From Nocardia brasiliensis NBRC 14402 (GTDB lineage Bacteria > Actinomycetota > Actinomycetes > Mycobacteriales > Mycobacteriaceae): DNA of 64,000 bases. The translations under genes were made by a program, and so were the position numbers. The notes beneath the pieces were generated by a model. The model worked only from the letters and a program-made list of their open reading frames with translations, had not been told where the DNA came from and did no database searches. Numbering within the stretch: the stretch's first letter is position 1; each line of letters opens with the position of its first letter. Location of the stretch: NCBI RefSeq assembly GCF_000308475.2, contig NZ_BAFT02000027.1, positions 248,001 to 312,000 of the forward strand. Reading direction: 5' to 3'. Below, one piece after another: positions 21,615-29,126 of the stretch.

Positions 21615-21935
21615 ACGATCCTCGACAAGATCACCAGCCGCTGGGGTGTCCTGATCCTCGCGGCCCTGCGCGACCGACCGCTGCGCTTCTACGTCCTGCG
21701 CGATCGGATCGACGGCATCAGCGAGAAGATGCTCTCCCAAAACCTGCGCACCTTCACCGATTACGGCCTCACCGAACGCATCGTCGAACCCACCATCCCA
21801 CCCCCGGTCACCTACGCGCTGACACCGATGGGCGCCGAATTGGCCGAGCAATTACACGATTTGCTCACCTGGGTCGGCGCGCACGCGGAGAGCATCGTGC
21901 GGTCCCACCCTGAATCGAATTCACCGGCGACCTGA
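21603..21935 (+). pseudogene. HxlR family regulator, 5'-truncated remnant
   Basis: The frame codes for the HxlR winged helix from PSRTILDKITSRWGVLILAA through DGISEKMLSQNLRT to the C-terminus. The first residues, including the start and the conserved Cys that precedes PSR in relatives, are missing. HxlR proteins are 100-150-residue repressors that often sit divergently beside NmrA-like oxidoreductases, exactly as found here. The DNA upstream of the break is the inside of the NmrA remnant, so no promoter is left. Confidence 0.8.
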
Positions 21936-22174
21936 CCGTCGTGCACGATCACTTTGCGGGCCCCGGCCCTGGTGGAATCGTGAGATCCGTTCGGTAGCAA
22001 CATCATCGATCGATCTCGTGCTGTCGGGCAGTCTTACGTCAACGGCCCGTTCCCCGTCCACACTGTCAGCATTGTGGAGGGCAGTCGGCCATTCGGGGCG
22101 GCACCCTCGCTGCCGGAAAGCCGGGGCCTGCGCTTTGGGAGCTCAGGGCGCAAGCTCGCAGAGCCGGACAGACC

Positions 22175-22789
22175 TCACGGGCGGGTGGCGTGGACCGCCC
22201 ACAAGGTGTAGCGCCCCATGACATGACGCTCGACCCGCACGTCGGTGAAATGTGCTGCGCGGCAATGATTCGCGAAGGCCTCTGCTTGCGCTTCGGTCCA
22301 CCCGTGGCTGCCGAGTCCGGTAGCGTCGGCCGGCACCGCCCGCTCGACCGTGAGGAATCGGCCGCCGGGTTGCAGCACGCGATACGCTTCGGACAACCCG
22401 CCGGTGACATCGGGCCAGTGATGCACGGTGGCCACCGCCCATGCCACGGTGACCGCGCCGTCGGGTAGCGGGAGATTCTCCGCGACTCCCGTCGCCCAGC
22501 GAATCGTCCTCCCGCGCACGAAGACTCGGGCCAGGCGCAGCATCGACGCGGACGGATCGACGCCGGTCACCCGCGCCCCGCGGCGCGCGGCCGTCTGCAC
22601 GGCGCCGCCGGGCCCGCACCCGATGTCCAGGACATGGTCGGCCTTCGTCACCGCGGCCAAGTCGGCCACGGTACGGGCACGGCGACGGCCCAGGGCGAGC
22701 ATGACGAATCCCATTGCGAGGCCGATCGGTCCGGCGAAACCGCGATGGTCGGCGTGATGGTTGACGACGGGCGCCAGTGGGGCATTCAT
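22175..22789 (-). CDS. Class I SAM-dependent methyltransferase
   Basis: The 204-residue protein has the Rossmann methyltransferase motifs: VLDIGCGPGGAV (motif I), VTGVDPSASML (post-I), GVAENLPLPDGAV and the VLQPGGRF loop. The ATG at 22789 follows GAGGAG. It is preceded by a MerR-type promoter with a 19-bp spacer and lies divergent from a MerR gene, so it is probably induced by that regulator's ligand. The substrate is unknown; a role in detoxifying a small molecule is one inference. Confidence 0.88.
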   Translation of the reverse strand: MNAPLAPVVNHHADHRGFAGPIGLAMGFVMLALGRRRARTVADLAAVTKADHVLDIGCGPGGAVQTAARRGARVTGVDPSASMLRLARVFVRGRTIRWATGVAENLPLPDGAVTVAWAVATVHHWPDVTGGLSEAYRVLQPGGRFLTVERAVPADATGLGSHGWTEAQAEAFANHCRAAHFTDVRVERHVMGRYTLWAVHATRP

Positions 22790-22822
22790 GGTGGGTCTCC
22801 TCGGAAGTGGTTGCCTCCCGCC

Positions 22823-22853
22823 ACCTTGCAGGTTCAAGTCGACTTGAAGTCAA
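22823..22853 (-). promoter_or_regulatory. MerR-type promoter of the methyltransferase gene
   Basis: On the minus strand, -35 TTGACT and -10 CAAGGT are separated by exactly 19 bp, the overlong spacing that MerR activators correct by untwisting DNA. The spacer contains a perfect 16-bp palindrome, TTCAAGTC/GACTTGAA (22833-22848). The methyltransferase ATG is 34 bp from the -10 box. Confidence 0.85.
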
Positions 22854-22861
22854 ATAGTGGG

Positions 22862-23656
22862 ATGGATCTGATCCCGATCGGTCAGGCCGCGGCGATACTC
22901 GGCATGACCACGTCGGCCCTGCGCTACTACGACGAGCGCGGCCTGGTGTGCCCGACCACCCGCGCCGGCGGCAAACGGATGTACAACACCGACCAGATGC
23001 GCCGTCTCGCCTTCATCAAGGTCGCGCAAAGCCTCGGCCTGCCCTTGGACACCGCCGGCGCCGTCCTCGACGCCCCCAGCCCCGAATGGCGCGACCTCCT
23101 CGCCCAGCAGATCACCGACCTCGAACGCGTCATCACCCAGGCCCGAACCGCCCAAACCTTCCTCACCCACGCCCTGCACTGCCCCGCCGACCACCCCGCC
23201 CGCGAATGCCCCACCATGCGCACCGCCCTAGACCAACTCCTAACCGGCACCCCCCTCTCCCAACTCACCCCGAAACCCCCTGACCCTCTTTTCGGCATAG
23301 TGGAGTCATGGCTACTGCTACCTGGAACGGCACTGTCATCGCGCAGAGCGACAAGACCGAGGTCGTCGAAGGAAACCACTACTTCCCGATCGACTCGGTC
23401 AAGACCGACCTGCTCAGGGACTCCGACACGCACACCATCTGCCCGTGGAAGGGCACCGCCAGCTACTACACCATCGAAGTCGACGGCGAACGCAACGAAG
23501 ACGCCGCCTGGTACTACCCCGAAACCAAAGACGCCGCCAAAAACATCAAGGGCTACGTCGCCTTCTGGCGTGGCGTCCACATCGAAGACTGACCGACTAA
23601 AGAGCCCCCGCACCCGTCGGGACAGGGGCGAGGGGATGAAGTGGCGAGCGTGCTGA
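22862..23656 (+). CDS. MerR family regulator with an unusual frame extension
   Basis: Residues 1-70 form a MerR DNA-binding domain (PIGQAAAILGMTTSALRYYD, then KRMYNTDQMRRLAFIKVAQ). A coiled-coil dimer helix follows, then the C-terminal motif CPADHPARECP. MerR proteins of this kind end near 140 residues, about 23280. Here no stop occurs, and the frame runs on to 264 codons, through the DUF427 gene in another frame. A one-base change in the C-run just before 23281 would create a stop. Either a recent indel extended the protein or the assembly has a homopolymer error. It is divergent from the methyltransferase it probably controls. Confidence 0.75.
   Translation: MDLIPIGQAAAILGMTTSALRYYDERGLVCPTTRAGGKRMYNTDQMRRLAFIKVAQSLGLPLDTAGAVLDAPSPEWRDLLAQQITDLERVITQARTAQTFLTHALHCPADHPARECPTMRTALDQLLTGTPLSQLTPKPPDPLFGIVESWLLLPGTALSSRRATRPRSSKETTTSRSTRSRPTCSGTPTRTPSARGRAPPATTPSKSTANATKTPPGTTPKPKTPPKTSRATSPSGVASTSKTDRLKSPRTRRDRGEGMKWRAC
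23308..23592 (+). CDS. DUF427 domain protein
   Basis: This 94-residue protein has the full DUF427 pattern: ATWNGTVIAQSDKTEVVEGN, YFPIDSV, CPWKGTASYYTIEVDG and AWYYPETKDAAKNIKGYVAF. It is a compact beta domain of unknown biochemical role, common in Actinobacteria. GGAG lies 3-7 nt before the ATG. The upstream MerR frame passes through this gene out of frame. Confidence 0.92.
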   Translation: MATATWNGTVIAQSDKTEVVEGNHYFPIDSVKTDLLRDSDTHTICPWKGTASYYTIEVDGERNEDAAWYYPETKDAAKNIKGYVAFWRGVHIED

Positions 23657-23718
23657 CCGCCTCGACGTCCGATCTTCTGACTGCCATCAGCGGTTCGCTG
23701 AGCGGTCTTCGATGGCGG

Positions 23719-24102
23719 TCAGTCCCCGAAATTCGAAAAGTCTCGCATCGCGAGGGCGAATAGGAGCGTGATGACCACCTGGTAAAGGGTGATCACGAGA
23801 GCTGCGCCCGCGATGAAGCGCGCAGCGGATGCAGGCCAGAATCGGCTTCCCTCGCGCCCGGTACGGAACCTTCCGTCAGCGCCGAGCGCCCACGCTGCGC
23901 AGGCCGGAATCACGGGCAACACGAAATAGATCAACGGCCCTGCGAGTGTCTTCTGATGCGGGTCCCATGGGCAGGGGAAGTTGTACACAGCGTAGGTCGC
24001 TGCCCCCGCGAGGCAGGCTAGACCGAGAGCAACATACGCCACCCAGTCGGACCGTCGGGGTAATGGTGGTGCCGAACGGTGCGGCAACCCAAGTGCATTC
24101 AC
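23719..24102 (-). CDS. Small membrane protein, unknown
   Basis: Three membrane helices are visible in the 127-residue product: WVAYVALGLACLAGAATYAV, IYFVLPVIPACAAWALGA and FIAGAALVITLYQVVITLLF. The start is uncertain: GTG 24102 is the first plausible codon, and the frame stays open further upstream through DNA that also carries the tRNA-Ser gene. No family is recognised. Confidence 0.6.
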   Translation of the reverse strand: MNALGLPHRSAPPLPRRSDWVAYVALGLACLAGAATYAVYNFPCPWDPHQKTLAGPLIYFVLPVIPACAAWALGADGRFRTGREGSRFWPASAARFIAGAALVITLYQVVITLLFALAMRDFSNFGD

Positions 24103-24329
24103 CCGTCGATGACAGCAGCACCGAGGGCGGCTGTACAGCCACCAGTTCCGGGTTTGTCTGGTGCCCACGGTTTTCAGCCCGTCGGCCTCAGTGTGCAAGC
24201 AGGAAACGCTTACCACCTTCGCGGACCTGTTCGATGACGATCTCGACACGCTCGCGAACGCCATGGACAAGGCGTACGCGCCGCCAAAATGTGGGCACGG
24301 CAGAGAATCGCACGTTCTGCGGGGAAGAA

Positions 24330-24364
24330 AAAGCCCCGCACCTGTCAGAACAGGGCGGGGCTTT
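24330..24364 (-). terminator. Terminator of tRNA-Ser(CGA)
   Basis: A GC hairpin (AAAGCCCCGC with GCGGGGCTTT plus inner pairs) directly follows the tRNA 3' end. On the minus strand it is followed by a T-run. Confidence 0.85.
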
Positions 24365-24454
24365 GGCGGTGGCGGAGGGATTTGAACCCTCGGAGGGGGG
24401 TTACCCCTCACACGCTTTCGAGGCGTGCTCCTTAGGCCGCTCGGACACGCCACC
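24364..24454 (-). tRNA. tRNA-Ser (anticodon CGA)
   Basis: The 7-bp acceptor stem GGTGGCG/CGCCACC has discriminator G and an encoded CCA. The anticodon loop is CTCGAAA, the long variable arm is typical of serine tRNAs, and the T-arm GGTTCAAATCC is present. It reads UCG codons. Confidence 0.95.
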
Positions 24455-24514
24455 GCCGACAACCATACCGGACCCTGGGCTGATCGTTAAATCCGCAGGG
24501 AGAGGGGGCGGGGG

Positions 24515-24982
24515 TCAGCGCTGAGTGTGGAAGAAGGTGGTCAGGAGGGTGGTGCAGTCGGACTCGAGGATGCCGCCGCGGACCTGCGGGCGGTGGTTGA
24601 GGCGTTGGTCACGGACCACGTCCCAGAGCGAGCCGACGGCGCCGGTCTTGGGTTCCCAAGCGCCGAAGAGGAGCCTGGACACCCGGGCGAGTACCAGGGC
24701 GCCCGCGCACATGGTGCAGGGCTCGAGGGTGACGGCGAGGGTGGCGCCTTCCAGACGCCAGCCGTCGCCGTGGACCTCGGCCGCGCGACGCAGCGCCAGG
24801 ACCTCGGCGTGCGCGGTGGGATCACCGAGCGCCTCCCTGGCGTTCGCCGCGCGGGCGAGTTCCCTTCCGGTGGAATCGAATACGACGGCACCGACGGGGA
24901 CGTCGCGGGGGTCCGCGGCGGCGGCCGCGGCGATCGCGGCGCGCACCATATCGGTGTCGGAAGGGAAGGGTTCCGCGACCAC
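24515..24982 (-). CDS. tadA: tRNA-specific adenosine deaminase
   Basis: The 155-residue enzyme converts A34 to inosine in tRNA-Arg(ACG). The zinc site is complete: HAE (His58, Glu60) and PCTMC (Cys89, Cys92). The GTG start at 24982 immediately follows the stop of the upstream partner gene, so translation is coupled. The order tadA, partner, divergent tyrA is the same as Rv3752c-Rv3754 in M. tuberculosis. The tRNA-Arg(ACG) substrate gene lies in this window at 47313. Confidence 0.95.
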   Translation of the reverse strand: MVAEPFPSDTDMVRAAIAAAAAADPRDVPVGAVVFDSTGRELARAANAREALGDPTAHAEVLALRRAAEVHGDGWRLEGATLAVTLEPCTMCAGALVLARVSRLLFGAWEPKTGAVGSLWDVVRDQRLNHRPQVRGGILESDCTTLLTTFFHTQR

Positions 24983-24983
24983 G

Positions 24984-25523
24984 TCAGCGCGGCAGCTTGT
25001 CCAGCACCGCCGAGAGTTCGTCGGCGAAGCCGAGCCGTTGGGCGATCATGCCGAGTTGCTCGTCCGGGTAGAGGTCGGTTTCGGCGAGGATGACGCTCAG
25101 CACCGGTTCGGGCAGACCCAGATCGGCGAGCACGCCGAGGTCGCCCTCCTCCCACGGCTCGATGTCGTCGAGCTCGTCGGGATCGATGTCGGGGATTTCC
25201 ACGTTCAAGGCTTCGAGCACGTCGGCGGCGATGTCGTAATCAATGGCGGCCGTCGCGTCCGATACCAGCATCCTGGTGCCACTCGGCGCGGGGCGAACCA
25301 CGATGAAGAACTCGTCGTCGATGTCGAGCAGGCCGAATACCGCACCCGAGCTGCGCAAAGCCTTCAGTTCGTTTTCCGCTGCGGACAAATCGGTGAGTGC
25401 CGCCTGGCTCAGCGGGCTGCACCGCCATTTGCCGTCTTCGCGGACAACCGCCACTGCGAACCCTTCTACGTCGTCGTAATCGTCCGACGTCGCCCTATTC
25501 GTGCCCGAGCGCTGTGCTGCCAT
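24984..25523 (-). CDS. tRNA adenosine deaminase-associated protein
   Basis: This acidic 179-residue protein belongs to the actinobacterial family always found just upstream of tadA (Rv3753c-like). Seen are DDVEGFAVAVVREDGKW, then AVFGLLDIDDEFFIVVRPA and a C-terminal helical part. The role is unknown, though it is thought to assist TadA. The stop is one base from the tadA start. Its 5' end faces the divergent tyrA gene. Confidence 0.88.
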   Translation of the reverse strand: MAAQRSGTNRATSDDYDDVEGFAVAVVREDGKWRCSPLSQAALTDLSAAENELKALRSSGAVFGLLDIDDEFFIVVRPAPSGTRMLVSDATAAIDYDIAADVLEALNVEIPDIDPDELDDIEPWEEGDLGVLADLGLPEPVLSVILAETDLYPDEQLGMIAQRLGFADELSAVLDKLPR

Positions 25524-25581
25524 GGCCGCAACGGTAGTCTGCTCGAGCGGAAATGTTGAAGTCGTATGCGAATCTGTTGGG

Positions 25582-26532
25582 GTGACTGCTGCCCCGAAAG
25601 CCTCCGTTTGTGTCCTCGGAACCGGTTTGATCGGCGGTTCTCTGCTGCGTGCCGCGGTCGCGGCCGGCTATGACGCTTGGGGTTTCAACCGTTCGGCGAC
25701 CGGCGCGAGCGCGGCGCGGGCGGACGGATTCGATGTCACCGAAGACCTGCCCGCCACACTCAGCAGGGCCGCTGCGGCCGACGCGCTGCTGGTTCTCGCG
25801 GTGCCGATGCCCGCGGTCGGGCCGCTGCTCTCCGCCGTCGCGACATACGCGCCGCACTGTGCGCTGACCGACGTGGTGAGCGTCAAAGGCCCGGTCGTGG
25901 CGGCGGTGCGCAAGGAAGGACTGGCCGCCCGCTACGTCGGCGGTCATCCGATGGCGGGCACGGCCGAATCCGGCTGGGCCGCTACCGATCCCGAGCTCTT
26001 CCGGGACGCCGTCTGGGCGGTCGGCGTGGACGAGGGCACCCGGGCCGAACCGTGGACCACGGTGACCCGGCTGGCCCTGGACTGCGGTGCGGTGGTCGTC
26101 CCGGTGGTCGCCGACGAGCACGACCGCGCGGTGGCCAGGATCTCGCATCTGCCGCATGTGCTGGCCGAGGCGCTGGCGGCGGCCGGCGCGGCGGGCGGGG
26201 ATCTCGCACTGGGGCTGGCGGCCGGTTCTTTCCGCGACGGCACCCGGGTCGCGGGCACCGCACCCGATCTGGTGCGCGCCATTTGTGAACCGAATTCCGG
26301 CGCGCTGCTCGAAGTGCTCGAGGAAACGCTCACGCTGCTCGGCGCGGCCCGCGACACGCTGCGCGCCGACAATTCCCTGGCCGAGCTGGTCGAGGCGGGA
26401 CACGACGCCAGGCAACGCTACGAAACCGCGCAACGCTGGGAAATCACCGATATCCACCCCGGCGACCACAATTGGCTGGGGAAGTTGCGCGACGCGGGAC
26501 AACGCGGCGGCGTCATCACCCGACTGAACTAG
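25582..26532 (+). CDS. tyrA: Prephenate dehydrogenase
   Basis: The 316-residue enzyme oxidises prephenate to 4-hydroxyphenylpyruvate in tyrosine synthesis. The NAD-binding loop is CVLGTGLIGGSLLRAA. Catalytic-region blocks include LTDVVSVKGPV, GGHPMAGTAESGW, HDRAVARISHLPHVLAEAL and AAGSFRDGTRVA, with the catalytic His in SHLPH. GTG 25582 is chosen because the next upstream in-frame starts would overlap the divergent gene. No ACT domain is present. Confidence 0.92.
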   Translation: MTAAPKASVCVLGTGLIGGSLLRAAVAAGYDAWGFNRSATGASAARADGFDVTEDLPATLSRAAAADALLVLAVPMPAVGPLLSAVATYAPHCALTDVVSVKGPVVAAVRKEGLAARYVGGHPMAGTAESGWAATDPELFRDAVWAVGVDEGTRAEPWTTVTRLALDCGAVVVPVVADEHDRAVARISHLPHVLAEALAAAGAAGGDLALGLAAGSFRDGTRVAGTAPDLVRAICEPNSGALLEVLEETLTLLGAARDTLRADNSLAELVEAGHDARQRYETAQRWEITDIHPGDHNWLGKLRDAGQRGGVITRLN

Positions 26533-26575
26533 TGCCACGTCCAGGACGGCATCGAATTTCCTGGACTTCGGATTA

Positions 26576-27193
26576 TCAGATGCGTTCGGCGAGGCCGGGG
26601 TAGTCGAGCAGGAAACCGTCGGCATCGACGGTGACGGTCGCGCTGGACACCGGCGACAGCACACTGATGCCGTCGGCCGCCGCGCTGTAGGTCAAGCTGG
26701 CTTCCTGGACGAGCAGGTCCGGCAGCCGCACATAGACCACCGGCACCTGCACATCGTGCACCGCGTGCTGCAGGTCGAAGCGCCGGATCGGCAGCGTGTT
26801 GAAGAACGGGCTGAGCACCACGTCCACGTCCAGCGCGCCCGCGAAGGTGGAGCGGACGTGGCTACCGCCGGCGTCCACCAGCCAGTAGTTCTCCTCGTCC
26901 CGGGCGATGGACGCGTGCCGCTCGCCCGCGGCCGTGGTGGTGCGCAGCGAGAGGCGTTTGGTGGCGCCGCTCTCGTCGGTCACCAGGTCGTAGGACGCGC
27001 TGAAGGCCGGGTGGTCGTCGCACGCGCCGCCGATCATGCGACCGGCGGCGCGGATACGGTTGCCGTTGAGGGTCACGCGCACCGATTCCATCCGGGACGC
27101 GTTGTGCGCGCGCCAGGTGAGAATCGCCGGCCAGCGGGAGGCCGGTGGCGTCTCGTTGCCGGTGGCTCGGCTCTCGGAGGCTGGGATCGTCAC
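26576..27193 (-). CDS. Putative glycolipid-binding protein (DUF1089-like)
   Basis: The ~205-residue protein is beta-rich and matches the Glycolipid_bind pattern: LTWRAHNASRMESVRV, then GRMIGGACDDHPAFSASYDL, LSLRTTTAAGER and FFNTLPIRRFDL. A cytosolic location is likely, as no signal peptide is seen. GTG 27193 is preceded by a GGTAGAG box. It lies tail-on next to tyrA and upstream, on the same strand, of nothing related. Confidence 0.85.
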   Translation of the reverse strand: MTIPASESRATGNETPPASRWPAILTWRAHNASRMESVRVTLNGNRIRAAGRMIGGACDDHPAFSASYDLVTDESGATKRLSLRTTTAAGERHASIARDEENYWLVDAGGSHVRSTFAGALDVDVVLSPFFNTLPIRRFDLQHAVHDVQVPVVYVRLPDLLVQEASLTYSAAADGISVLSPVSSATVTVDADGFLLDYPGLAERI

Positions 27194-27245
27194 ATCTCTA
27201 CCGTAAGCGACGCCAGGCCGTTGCCCGCACCACACCGGGCCCGCA

Positions 27246-29126
27246 TCACACCAACGACTCGCGCCACGCCGCGTGCAGGCTGGCGAACTTGCCGGTGCCC
27301 GCGATCAGCGCATCGGGGGTGCCGTCCTCGGCGACACGCCCCGATTCCAGCACCAGCACCCGGTCGGCGATGGCCACCGTGGACAACCGGTGCGCGATGA
27401 TGATCGCGGTGCGGTCGCGCAGCACCGTCTCCAGCGCTCGCTGCACCAGCCGCTCGCCCGGGATGTCGAGGCTGGACGTGGCTTCGTCCAGCACGATCAC
27501 CGCCGGGTCGGCGAGGAACACCCGGGCGAAGGCGACCAACTGCCGCTGGCCCGCGGACAACCGGCCGCCCCGCTTGCGCACATCGGTGTCGAAGCCCTCC
27601 GGCAACGCCTGCACGAACTCGTACAGGCCGACCGCACGGGCCGCCGCGAACACCTCCGCGTCGGAGGCGTCGGGTCGGCCGAGCCGGATGTTGTCGGCCA
27701 CCGAACCGGAGAACAGATAGGACTCCTGGGTGACCATCACGACATTGCGGCGCAGGTCGGTGTCGGTGATCCGGCGCAGGTCGATCCCGTCGAGGGTGAC
27801 CGTGCCGCTGGACGGGTCGTAGAACCGGGTCAGCAGCTTGGCCAAGGTCGACTTGCCCGCGCCGGTGGCACCGACCAGGGCGACGACCTGTCCCGCGGGG
27901 ATATCGAGACTGAACTCCGGCAGCACCTCGCGCTCGCCGTAGCCGAACGACACCCGGTCCATCCGGACCGCGCCGGTGGCCTTGGTCAGCGACACCGGCT
28001 CGGTAGGTTCGGACACCGAAGGTTCTTCCTCGAGCACGCCGGAGATCTTCTCCAGCGCAGCCGCGGCGGACTGGTACGAGTTGAACACCTGCGCGAGTTC
28101 GTCGAGCGGACCGTAGAACTCGTTGAGGTACAACAGGTATGCCGCGAGCACGCCGAGCGCGAGGTTGCCCTCGATCACCAGCCAGGCGCCCACCACGATG
28201 ATGACCACCCGGGTGATGTTGCCGATCACCCTGGTGAGCCCCGCGTAATCGCCCATGCCGCGCATGGCGGCGGTGGTCGCCCGCTGGAACTCGGCGTCCT
28301 CGTGCGCCAGCACCGACTCGTTGCGCTGCTCGCGCCGGAACGTCTGCACCGCGCGCATGCCGCCCATCGACTCGACGAACTGCACCACCACCTTCGCGAT
28401 GGCACCGCGGGTCCGGCGATATCCGGCGCGCTGCCTGCGCTGGGCCCAGCGGGTGACGAGCACCAGCGGCACGAAGCCGATCAGCACGATCGCGGCCAGC
28501 GTCAGGTTCAGGTAGATCAGCAGCACCGCGATGGTGAGCACCGAGAGGATCGCGCTGAGCGCCTGATTCAGCGCGCTCTCCAGCAACTCCTGCAGCGTCT
28601 CGATGTCACCGGTGAGCCGCGCGACCACCTTGCCGGAGGTGTACTTCTCGTGGAAGGCGACGCTGAGCCGCTGCATATGCGTGAACGAGCGCACCCGCAG
28701 GTCGAACAGCACGCTCTGGCTCAGCCGCCCGGACACACGCAGGAACAGGAACGTGGTCGCGACCCCCAGCAGGACCGCGCCGAGATACCCGCCGACCGTC
28801 CAGGCCAGCGGGGTCCAATTGCCTTTGCGCCCTTCGCTGATGCCGGTATCGAGCCCGTGCGCGACGAACAGCGGCGCCGAAACCATCGCGGCGTTGTCCA
28901 CCACGATGAGCACCAGCGCCAGCGCCGCCAGCCTGCGGTACGGCCGGATCAGGTCGAGCAGCAGCCGCCGGGATCGACCGGCCAGCACCAGGTTTCCGGC
29001 CTGGGTGACCTCCTTGTCCTCGCTCGCGATGCCGCGCCAGTCGGCGGCCTCGTCCCGCGTGGCGGCGGTCACGGACGAATCCGCCTCCGGTGCCGCGTCT
29101 TTCGACGTGACGGTTTCCGTACTCAT
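27246..29126 (-). CDS. ABC exporter half-transporter, active ATP site
   Basis: The 626-residue protein has a six-helix exporter domain (~55-360) and a nucleotide-binding domain with Walker A GATGAGKST, signature RLSAGQRQ and Walker B VIVLDEATSSLD with the catalytic Glu. It overlaps the upstream half-transporter by 4 bp. The pair is distinct from the one at 8.4-12 kb. A lipid or drug substrate is possible; the neighbouring lipid enzymes favour a lipid (inference). Confidence 0.88.
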   Translation of the reverse strand: MSTETVTSKDAAPEADSSVTAATRDEAADWRGIASEDKEVTQAGNLVLAGRSRRLLLDLIRPYRRLAALALVLIVVDNAAMVSAPLFVAHGLDTGISEGRKGNWTPLAWTVGGYLGAVLLGVATTFLFLRVSGRLSQSVLFDLRVRSFTHMQRLSVAFHEKYTSGKVVARLTGDIETLQELLESALNQALSAILSVLTIAVLLIYLNLTLAAIVLIGFVPLVLVTRWAQRRQRAGYRRTRGAIAKVVVQFVESMGGMRAVQTFRREQRNESVLAHEDAEFQRATTAAMRGMGDYAGLTRVIGNITRVVIIVVGAWLVIEGNLALGVLAAYLLYLNEFYGPLDELAQVFNSYQSAAAALEKISGVLEEEPSVSEPTEPVSLTKATGAVRMDRVSFGYGEREVLPEFSLDIPAGQVVALVGATGAGKSTLAKLLTRFYDPSSGTVTLDGIDLRRITDTDLRRNVVMVTQESYLFSGSVADNIRLGRPDASDAEVFAAARAVGLYEFVQALPEGFDTDVRKRGGRLSAGQRQLVAFARVFLADPAVIVLDEATSSLDIPGERLVQRALETVLRDRTAIIIAHRLSTVAIADRVLVLESGRVAEDGTPDALIAGTGKFASLHAAWRESLV

